Assembly: GCA_964497475.1 (NCBI GenBank)
Contig: CAZCDM010000125.1
Span: 1-6,985 of the forward strand
DNA from: CAZCDM01 sp964497475
GTDB taxonomy: Bacteria; Planctomycetota; Phycisphaerae; SM23-33
Length of the DNA: 6,985 bases
Direction: 5' to 3'
Below, in pieces: positions 1-5,083 of this stretch. Below the pieces are notes generated by a model. The model did no database searches, had not been told where the DNA came from, and saw nothing but the letters and a program-made list of their open reading frames with translations. The position numbers and the translations under genes are program-made. Position 1 is the first letter of the stretch; each line of letters opens with the position of its first letter.

Positions 1-198
1 ATAGAATACCACGGTCTGGCGGCCGATTCCTTATTCTGCCGGTGAGAAATGCGGGATAGCCCCCGCATGGGAAACCGCCTTTGACGAAAAATCGGCCCGG
101 TGATGGACCTGCTGGGGTATCCGTATCGCCCGCCGAAAGAGGCCGTCGCCTAAGGATACTCGCCGACGAATGGTTCGCCGGGGATCAATCGCACCCTC
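1..198. other. Left-edge stretch without a supported gene
   Basis: No reading frame here is convincing. The plus frame from base 1 stops at 43-45, and another plus frame stops at 57-59. A short plus frame (ATG 103 to TAA 151-153, 16 codons) has no recognisable similarity. On the minus strand an ATG at 67-69 opens a frame that leaves the window without a stop (it contains NKESAARPWYS). It could be the start of a gene or chance, and I cannot tell which. The stretch lies just downstream of the broken URO-D-like gene and may be spacer or decayed sequence. Confidence 0.4.
49..68. repeat. 7-bp perfect hairpin, possible weak terminator
   Basis: ATGCGGG (49-55) is followed after a 6-nt loop by its exact reverse complement CCCGCAT (62-68). 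There is no T-run on the plus side. Read on the minus strand the stem is followed by a short TTTCTC. It could be a weak terminator for minus-strand transcripts coming from the URO-D-like remnant, or simply a chance palindrome. Confidence 0.3.
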
Positions 199-411
199 TC
201 AGCCGGCAGATGCAACCTTCTGGTTGTAGGCCGATACGATATCACCCCACGATACGGACCCGCTCGATGTCGCCCGTCGAGGACAGCTCGTCGGAAATGC
301 CGAGAATCAGCTTCGGCGCGAACCGCTCGATGAGCTTGTACGTGTACTCTTCGAGCATCGAGACCGGATAGGTCGTGTCGAAAAGGACGCGGGCAGCAGC
401 ATGTCTCCGTC
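199..411 (-). pseudogene. 3' remnant of a uroporphyrinogen decarboxylase-family gene, frameshifted
   Basis: On the minus strand a frame reads VLFDTTYP...LILGISDE...STGDIERVRIVG and then hits TGA at 242-244. The segment with LGISDE, STGDIER and RIVG matches, from memory, the C-terminal end of URO-D-like proteins. These include cobalamin-associated methyltransferases as well as true HemE decarboxylases. Right after a run of four G (plus-strand C at 245-248) the family ending continues in another frame as DIVSAYNQKVASAG and stops at 199-201. Removing one G restores VGDIVSAYN. Only about 70 residues remain of a protein usually near 350. Upstream of about 411 the similarity ends, and the GH20-like gene starts at 532 on the other strand, so the 5' part is missing. 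This is most likely a truncated pseudogene. The +1 G alone could be a sequencing error, but that would not explain the missing N-terminal part. Confidence 0.7.
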
Positions 412-428
412 CGGCGGGTGAAAATCTC

Positions 429-457
429 TTGCCCCCCACCCCGCTCGCTCAGACAAT
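429..457 (+). promoter_or_regulatory. Weak candidate sigma-70-type promoter for the GH20-like gene
   Basis: TTGCCC (429-434) and GACAAT (452-457) are 17 nt apart, each matching 4 of 6 consensus bases. The site lies about 75 nt upstream of the GTG start at 532, on the correct strand. In GC-rich DNA such matches often occur by chance. Confidence 0.25.
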
Positions 458-531
458 GGCTCCTCATCGCCCGGCCGCCCTGCCAGCAACCGGCGGGCCG
501 CCCGCGCTGCTTCCCATCGAAAGGACCCCCC

Positions 532-1410
532 GTGCCCGAACAACGCATCCAGCGAGGCCTGTTGCTGCACATCACCCACTACGACCCCAAGTGGTGCCCG
601 ATCAAGCCAATGGAAGGCCCCTTCGACCTCGCGACCGCTCTGGCCGTCGTCGAAGCCATGGGCCAAGCCAACATGGACACCCTCATCGTCGACATCGCCG
701 ACGGCGTGAAGTATGCCAGCCACCCCGAGCTGCAGCGTCACTACACCGTACCGATGAGCGATCTGGCCCAGCTCGCCGAGGCCTCCCACGCCGCCGGTGT
801 AGATATCGTCCCCAAGCTCAACTTCGCCAAGAGCGGGCGTAATCTCCACGACATCTGGATGTACCCGCACGCCTCGCAGTTCCTCTTTACCGAGGGGATG
901 GACAATTACTTCCGCGTCGCAGCCGACCTCATCGGCAAACTCGTGGACGTCTGCAAGCCGAAGCACTTTTTCCACCTCGGCATGGACGAAGACCACTTCC
1001 GCTCGATAGGCCAATATGTCGACGCGATCGAACGGCTGCGCGAAACGCTCACCGGCCACGGCCTGCGGACCATGATCTGGAACGACTCCTGCCACGACTT
1101 CCCCGAAGAGATCGCCCAGGTCCATGCGGAAAAGTCCATGGCCGCCGAGCCGAAACTCAGCAAAGACATCGTCCATGTGCTGTGGCATTACAAGCTGGTC
1201 TGCCCCGATGCGATCCGCCGCATCAGCGAACAGGGCTTCGATGTCTGGGCCGCCCCGGGACGCGACGAAACCATGATTCACCAGTGGCACGAGGCGCTCA
1301 TCAAACAGGGCGGCTCGGGGATGCTGATGACCAACTGGCAGAAGTGCATCCCCGCCAATCGCGAGAGCATCCTCGAACTGGTCCGCCTGGCCGGAACCGT
1401 CGAACGCTAG
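532..1410 (+). CDS. GH20-like (beta-N-acetylhexosaminidase family) TIM-barrel protein, cytoplasmic
   Basis: This encodes 292 residues. The GTG at 532 is chosen because AAAGGA (520-525) sits 6 nt before it; the frame is open further upstream, but that part is low-complexity and not protein-like. Residues 146-154 read FFHLGMDED, which resembles the HxGGDE signature of family 20 hexosaminidases. There the Asp-Glu pair acts in substrate-assisted hydrolysis of N-acetylhexosamine residues; here it would be Asp152 and Glu153. The second Gly of the usual GGDE is Met. WND at 183-185 and the TNW near 267-269 fit barrel positions lined with Trp. No signal peptide or membrane segment is seen, so it probably acts in the cytoplasm. 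It is shorter than typical hexosaminidases, essentially a bare barrel without an N-terminal domain. The real substrate is unknown. It converges on the methionine operon and is probably not functionally linked to it. Confidence 0.8.
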   Translation: MPEQRIQRGLLLHITHYDPKWCPIKPMEGPFDLATALAVVEAMGQANMDTLIVDIADGVKYASHPELQRHYTVPMSDLAQLAEASHAAGVDIVPKLNFAKSGRNLHDIWMYPHASQFLFTEGMDNYFRVAADLIGKLVDVCKPKHFFHLGMDEDHFRSIGQYVDAIERLRETLTGHGLRTMIWNDSCHDFPEEIAQVHAEKSMAAEPKLSKDIVHVLWHYKLVCPDAIRRISEQGFDVWAAPGRDETMIHQWHEALIKQGGSGMLMTNWQKCIPANRESILELVRLAGTVER

Positions 1411-1422
1411 CGGCGCCTAGCG
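1405..1422. repeat. Inverted repeat holding both convergent stop codons
   Basis: CGCTAG (1405-1410) and CTAGCG (1417-1422) are perfect reverse complements around the 6-nt spacer CGGCGC. The left arm contains the TAG stop of the GH20-like gene and the right arm contains the TAG stop of metX-metW on the other strand. A hairpin here would form in both transcripts. There is no T-run on either side, so intrinsic termination is unlikely from this element alone. It may be a coincidence of two TAG stops preceded by similar codons. Confidence 0.4.
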
Positions 1423-3219
1423 ACTGATAACGTAGATCGCCATGTCGGCCTGGCTGTTGGCGTCCTCGTCATCGCCCAGCTGGTGCTCCTGCTCGGTGTC
1501 CAGCGCAACGCACCGATGGATGCGAATGTCCTTCTCGCGACAGTATTCCTCGAAGTCCCGCAGGGTAAGGATGCGGATGTTCGGCGTATCGTACCAGTGA
1601 TAGTGCAGCAGGGCTGCCTCGGGGGCCTGACCCGTCCGGGCCAGTTGCTCCTGCAGCTTGTGGTAAAAAAAGTTCGGCACGGAGACCACGCACTGCCGGC
1701 CGACGCGGAGCATCTCCTCCAACACCAGCTCGACGTCATAGATCGCCTGGATCGTCCGCGAGAGCACGACGCAGTCGAACTGATCGTCGGCGAACCAGCC
1801 CAGCCCCTGGCCGATGTCGTGATGGGCCACGTCCAGCCCGGCCCGGACGCACTCGACGATATTGGCCGGGTCGATCTCCAGGCCCATCAGGCGATCATGG
1901 CCGCGATGTTTGAGCTTGTCCAGCAGGCCGCCCCGCCCGCAGCCGAGGTCCAGCACCGACGCGCCGGGCGGGATCAGCTCGAGGATCTGCTCGTAGTCCA
2001 GCCGCCGGTTATGATGCCATATACTCGTTGGCGAATGTTCATCGCGCGGGTCGCGCAGCTCACCGCCTTGGCCCTGCAGATTGGCCAGGAACCCGCCGGT
2101 CAGCTCGCCGTAGCTGGCCAGGTCATCTTCCAACAGGAACGCATCGTGGCCGCACGCGCTGCTGACGTCGCAGTAGCTCACCGGCTTGCCCTCGCGGATC
2201 AGGGCGTGGACCATCTGCCGGCTCTGCTGGCTGGGGAACAGCCAGTCGCTGGTGAAACTCACGATCAGCCACCGGCAGGACGTCTCGGCGAACCGCCCGG
2301 CCAGGGCGTCGACATCCCGCCCGAGGTCGAACTGGTCCATCGCCATCGACAGTTTGAGGTAGCTGTTGGCGTCGAACCGCTGGATGAACGACTCACTCTT
2401 GTAGGCCAGGTACGTGCCAACGGAGAATTCCTTCTCGAAGTCGGTATCGATATCGCGGGGCTGGGTGCGGGTGGCCTCGAACTTTTCCGCCATGGCCTGG
2501 GGGGAAAGATAGGTGATGTGCCCGAGCATCCTCGCCAGGGCCAGGCCCACGTCCGGCCCGTCCGGCTGGTCGTAGTACCGCCCGCTATGATAGTGCGGAT
2601 CGCGCGTGATGGCGTTTCGCCCGATGACGTCAAAGGCCAGCGACTGGCTCGACAGCCTCGGCGAGGTCGCCAGCGCAACCACGCCGCCCACGCGATCGGG
2701 GTATCGCGTACCCCACAGCAGCGCCTGGTGACCGCCCATCGATCCACCCACCACCGCCAGAAGCTTGCCGATCCCCATATGCTCGACCAGCCGCAGGTGC
2801 GTATCGACGATATCGCCGGTGGTAATCGTGGGAAAGTCCGGCCCATAGGGCTGGTGAGTTTGCGGATGGATCGCATTGGGCCCGGTCGTGCCGCGACAGC
2901 CGCCGAGGCAGTTCGCGCAGATCACGAACAGCCGGTCGGTATCGATGGGCTTGCCCGGGCCGACCATGATGTCCCACCAGCCGGGCGTGTCGTCATCATC
3001 GTGGGCCGCGACGTGCGAATCGCCCGTCAGGGCATGGCAGATCAGCACCGCATTATCGCGCGATTCGCTGAGTTGGCCGTAGGTCTCGTAGACGATGTTC
3101 AGCTCCGGCAGGGTCTGGCCAGACTCCAGCCGCACCGGCCCATCGAAATGGACCCGCTGGGCGCGTGGCAGCTCGCCACAGCCGAGATTTTCGTCACTGC
3201 CTGTGTATGCGTCCTGCAT
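1417..3219 (-). CDS. metX-metW: Fused homoserine O-acyltransferase (MetX) and methionine biosynthesis protein MetW
   Basis: This is one uninterrupted 600-residue frame with two domains. Residues 1-385 are MetX, an alpha/beta hydrolase that acylates homoserine, normally from acetyl-CoA. The nucleophile is Ser160 in GGSMGG, with Asp325 in SDWLFPS and His358 in CGHDAF completing the triad. Residues about 400-600 are MetW, with a SAM-type motif VLDLGCGRGGLL (422-433), an acidic ExD at 448-450, and the family motifs LSRTIQAI, EMLRVGR, VPNFFYH and WYDTPNI. MetW is normally a separate small protein beside metX and is reported to be needed for MetX activity in some bacteria. Here it is covalently attached through a short linker with no internal stop. 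The ATG at 3217-3219 has AGGA 6 nt upstream. The gene follows metY by 53 bp, so the two are very likely co-transcribed and under the same SAM riboswitch. Acetyl versus succinyl preference cannot be read with confidence. Confidence 0.95.
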   Translation of the reverse strand: MQDAYTGSDENLGCGELPRAQRVHFDGPVRLESGQTLPELNIVYETYGQLSESRDNAVLICHALTGDSHVAAHDDDDTPGWWDIMVGPGKPIDTDRLFVICANCLGGCRGTTGPNAIHPQTHQPYGPDFPTITTGDIVDTHLRLVEHMGIGKLLAVVGGSMGGHQALLWGTRYPDRVGGVVALATSPRLSSQSLAFDVIGRNAITRDPHYHSGRYYDQPDGPDVGLALARMLGHITYLSPQAMAEKFEATRTQPRDIDTDFEKEFSVGTYLAYKSESFIQRFDANSYLKLSMAMDQFDLGRDVDALAGRFAETSCRWLIVSFTSDWLFPSQQSRQMVHALIREGKPVSYCDVSSACGHDAFLLEDDLASYGELTGGFLANLQGQGGELRDPRDEHSPTSIWHHNRRLDYEQILELIPPGASVLDLGCGRGGLLDKLKHRGHDRLMGLEIDPANIVECVRAGLDVAHHDIGQGLGWFADDQFDCVVLSRTIQAIYDVELVLEEMLRVGRQCVVSVPNFFYHKLQEQLARTGQAPEAALLHYHWYDTPNIRILTLRDFEEYCREKDIRIHRCVALDTEQEHQLGDDEDANSQADMAIYVISR

Positions 3220-3272
3220 CGGTCATCCTGGGAAAGCGTCTGTTTGCTTATCGGCCGCCTCGCCCGATGCGT

Positions 3273-4580
3273 CTAGCCCTGGCTCTTGTTCAGCGCCTGG
3301 TCGAGGTCGGCGCGGATGTCTTCCACGTCTTCAATACCGACCGACATGCGGATGAACTCCGGCCCGACGCCGGCGGCCTTTTGCTCTTCTTCACTGAGCT
3401 GCTGGTGAGTCGTACTGGCCGGGTGGATCACGAGCGTCTTGGCATCGCCGATGTTGGCCAGGTGGCGGCAGAGCTCGACACTGTTGATGAAGCGGATGCC
3501 CGCCTCCAGCCCGCCCTTGATGCCGAAGCCCACAATGCCCCCCTGCCCATCGGGCAGATATTTTTTCGCCCGCTCCCAGGAGTAGTGACTCTCCAGGCCG
3601 GGGTAGTTCACCCAGTGCACGGCCGGGTGGCCTTCGAGCCACTGGGCCAGGGCCAGGGCGTTTTCGCAGTGTCGTGGTACGCGGACGTGGAGCGTCTCCA
3701 GACCCAGCAGGAACAGCCAGGCCGCGAACGGGCTCATCGCCGCGCCGGTATCCCGCAGCCAGTGCGTACGGGCATGGACTGCGAACGCGATATTGCCCAC
3801 CGGCTTGAGGGCCTCGGTCAGCACCAGACCGTGATAGCTCTCGTCAGGCTGGGTGAACTGCGGCCAGCGGTCGGCCTCGACCGTCCAGTCGAACGAGCCA
3901 CCGTCGATAATCGCCCCGCCGACATGCGCGCCGTGCCCGCCGATAAACTTGGTCGTCGAGTAGACTACAATGTCGGCCCCGTGGGCCAGCGGACGGAACA
4001 TCGCCGGGGTCGCCACGGTGTTATCGGCCACGAAGGGCACGCCGTGGGCGTGCGCCACAGCCGCGATGGCCTCGAAGTCCGGCACGACGTTATTCGGGTT
4101 GCCGATCGTCTCGCAGTACACCAGCCGCGTGTTCTCGTCGATGAGCGACTCCATCGCGGCCGGCTCGCCGGCATCGAAGAACCGCGCCTCAATGCCGAAC
4201 TGCTTGAGTGTCTGCTTGAAGAGGGTCAACGTCCCGCCGTAGAGTTGCTGGGAAGCGACGATATTCTGGCCCGACTTGGCGAGGGTCATCACCGTAGCGG
4301 TGATCGCCGCCATGCCGCTGGCAAAGCTCAGGGCAGCGGCTCCGCCTTCCAGGGCGGTGAGTCGCTGTTCGAGGATGTCGCACGTGGGGTTCTGCAGGCG
4401 GGAATAGATGTTCCCGAACTCCTTGAGGGCGAACAGGTCGGCCGCGTGATCGGTATCGCGAAAGAGGTAGCTGCTGGTCGCGTAGATCGGCGGGGCGCTG
4501 CTGCCGGTGGGGTCGTCGGCGCCATCCCAGCCTGCGTGAATCGCGTTGGTCGCGAGATGGTATCGTGTCGGGTCGATCAT
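3273..4580 (-). CDS. metY: O-acetylhomoserine sulfhydrylase (O-acetylhomoserine aminocarboxypropyltransferase)
   Basis: This is a 435-residue cytosolic PLP enzyme of the Cys/Met metabolism family. It converts O-acetylhomoserine plus sulfide to homocysteine. The N-terminus (YHLATNAIHAG) and IYSRLQNPT (58-66) are typical. SFASGM (85-90) is the phosphate-binding segment, ADNT (185-188) holds the Asp that pairs with the pyridine ring, and Lys211 in YSTTKFIGGHG is the expected Schiff-base lysine. SVGIED at 413-418 is the usual C-terminal motif. Full length is normal for MetY and longer than MetB or MetZ, which supports direct sulfhydrylation over transsulfuration. The ATG at 4578-4580 is preferred because AAAGGA (4588-4593) lies 7 nt upstream; a TTG at 4611-4613 would add 11 residues that do not look like the family. 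It is the first gene of the operon, followed by metX-metW, and is preceded by a SAM riboswitch. Confidence 0.95.
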   Translation of the reverse strand: MIDPTRYHLATNAIHAGWDGADDPTGSSAPPIYATSSYLFRDTDHAADLFALKEFGNIYSRLQNPTCDILEQRLTALEGGAAALSFASGMAAITATVMTLAKSGQNIVASQQLYGGTLTLFKQTLKQFGIEARFFDAGEPAAMESLIDENTRLVYCETIGNPNNVVPDFEAIAAVAHAHGVPFVADNTVATPAMFRPLAHGADIVVYSTTKFIGGHGAHVGGAIIDGGSFDWTVEADRWPQFTQPDESYHGLVLTEALKPVGNIAFAVHARTHWLRDTGAAMSPFAAWLFLLGLETLHVRVPRHCENALALAQWLEGHPAVHWVNYPGLESHYSWERAKKYLPDGQGGIVGFGIKGGLEAGIRFINSVELCRHLANIGDAKTLVIHPASTTHQQLSEEEQKAAGVGPEFIRMSVGIEDVEDIRADLDQALNKSQG

Positions 4581-4587
4581 GGACGTT

Positions 4588-4608
4588 TCCTTTCGTTTCG
4601 GGAAAGGG
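4588..4608 (-). promoter_or_regulatory. Shine-Dalgarno of metY inside a sequestering hairpin
   Basis: In the metY leader the arms CCTTTC (4607 to 4602) and GAAAGG (4594 to 4589) are perfect complements around a 7-nt loop. The 3' arm contains most of AAAGGA (4593 to 4588), the metY ribosome binding site, so a folded hairpin would block translation. The longer 5' arm CCTTTCCC (4607 to 4600) can alternatively pair with GGGAAAAGG in the aptamer P3 strand (4725 to 4717), with one bulged A, which would free the ribosome site. This is a proposed translational expression platform. The pairing is seen in the sequence and the mechanism is inferred. Confidence 0.6.
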
Positions 4609-4669
4609 CGCAACGGCCGGCCGGAGATGCGGGGCCTGCCCGCGTGCGAATTTACCCACGTCTCGGGTC

Positions 4670-4781
4670 ACATCGCTCCGGAAACACTCGAACCTTGAGG
4701 CCGGCTGGCTGCGGCACCTTTTCCCATGGGGACAGGTTGCCGTGCGTTCATCGGGCCAGTACCCTCACGCACTCTTGATGC
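4670..4781 (-). ncRNA. SAM-I (S-box) riboswitch aptamer upstream of metY
   Basis: The minus-strand leader carries the S-box core: AAGAGTG, GAGGG, TGGCCCGATGA, GGCAACC and AAGGTGCC in order and at the usual spacing. P1 is GCATC (4781-4777) with GATGT (4674-4670). P2 is GTGCGT with ACGCAC, enclosing the GA/GATGA kink-turn elements and an inner GGG/CCC helix. P3 is ACCT-AGGT plus TCCC-GGGA. P4 is CCGG and CTC paired with GAG and CCGG (4678-4704). The known pseudoknot between the P2 loop and J3/4 can form as CTGG (4759-4756) with CCAG (4708-4705). The kink-turn argues for SAM-I over SAM-IV. It binds S-adenosylmethionine and lowers expression of methionine genes, which agrees with its place just downstream of a promoter and 90 nt before metY. 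Confidence 0.93.
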
Positions 4782-4789
4782 CTCTGCAC

Positions 4790-4818
4790 ACCATAGGCGC
4801 AACAAACCAATCTGTCAA
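4790..4818 (-). promoter_or_regulatory. Sigma-70-type promoter of the metY-metXW operon
   Basis: On the minus strand TTGACA (4818 to 4813) is a perfect -35 hexamer. It is followed after exactly 17 nt by TATGGT (4795 to 4790), matching 4 of 6 bases of the -10 consensus including the first three and the last. The transcript would start near 4783, only a few bases before the P1 helix of the riboswitch, as is usual for such leaders. Confidence 0.8.
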
Positions 4819-4875
4819 GTTCCATTTCCCCTGAATCATCCCCAGCTTTGACGATCGTGCGTGCAACGCATCGTG

Positions 4876-4915
4876 CCATGCCCATGCTCACAGCCTACCC
4901 GCAAGGTGGGCATGG
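4876..4915. repeat. Intergenic 9-bp perfect inverted repeat
   Basis: CCATGCCCA (4876-4884) and TGGGCATGG (4907-4915) are exact reverse complements. Inside the 22-nt gap, CCT (4894-4896) and AGG (4904-4906) extend the stem by 3 bp directly under the right arm, leaving a 9-nt bulge on the left. No T-run follows on either strand. It lies between the glycosidase gene and the met promoter. It could be a transcription or RNA-stability element, or one copy of a dispersed palindromic repeat. Only one copy is visible in this window. Confidence 0.55.
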
Positions 4916-4933
4916 AATCGCCCTGCAGCATGC

Positions 4934-4984
4934 TTACCCGTACAGGCCATTCTCCCGAAGAAAGGCGTCGAACTGTTCAAACAC
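4934..4984 (-). pseudogene. Possible C-terminal remnant of an unidentified gene
   Basis: The minus frame from GTG (4984-4982) to TAA (4936-4934) reads VFEQFDAFLRENGLYG, which looks like the helical C-terminal tail of a real protein. The frame is closed by a TGA only about seven codons upstream, so no complete gene is present. Transposases are one kind of protein with such a tail, but I cannot name a family. It may be chance. Confidence 0.25.
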
Positions 4985-5058
4985 CCCCACCCTTCCGAAT
5001 TGATTTCACGAGACGGGCGGCTGGGCCTGGAGGGCGGGGGCTGTCTTGGGATGTCTTC

Positions 5059-5083
5059 CGGCGTCGGTTTATCGACGACGCCG
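5059..5083 (-). terminator. 8-bp stem-loop across the stop codon of the glycosidase gene
   Basis: CGGCGTCG (5059-5066) and CGACGCCG (5076-5083) pair perfectly around a 9-nt loop that contains the TAA stop (5071-5069, minus strand). The upstream arm is formed by the arginine codons of the PEP-CTERM tail. The stem is strong and GC-rich, but no U-run follows, so it may protect the mRNA 3' end or assist termination without being a standard intrinsic terminator. Confidence 0.35.

Noticed and set aside
81..371. 96-codon plus-strand open frame at the left edge
   Set aside because: It begins with TTG without a ribosome site and runs antisense to the URO-D-like remnant, whose motifs are convincing.
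307..1290. Long minus-strand open frame (327 codons) opposite the GH20-like gene
   Set aside because: It is the antisense shadow of a GC-rich gene. Its sequence has no family motifs, while the plus frame has a Shine-Dalgarno and the HLGMDED motif.
1483..3276. 597-codon plus-strand open frame opposite metX-metW
   Set aside because: The minus strand encodes clear MetX and MetW motifs throughout; the plus frame is low-complexity and rich in Val, Arg and Gln, typical of an antisense reading.
4634..4648. GC-rich hairpin GCGGG/CCCGC between aptamer and metY as a riboswitch terminator
   Set aside because: The stem is only 5 bp and no U-run follows; the hairpin over the Shine-Dalgarno is a better expression platform.
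3165..4778. 537-codon plus-strand open frame opposite metY
   Set aside because: It is an antisense shadow of metY that also runs through the riboswitch. No recognisable domain.
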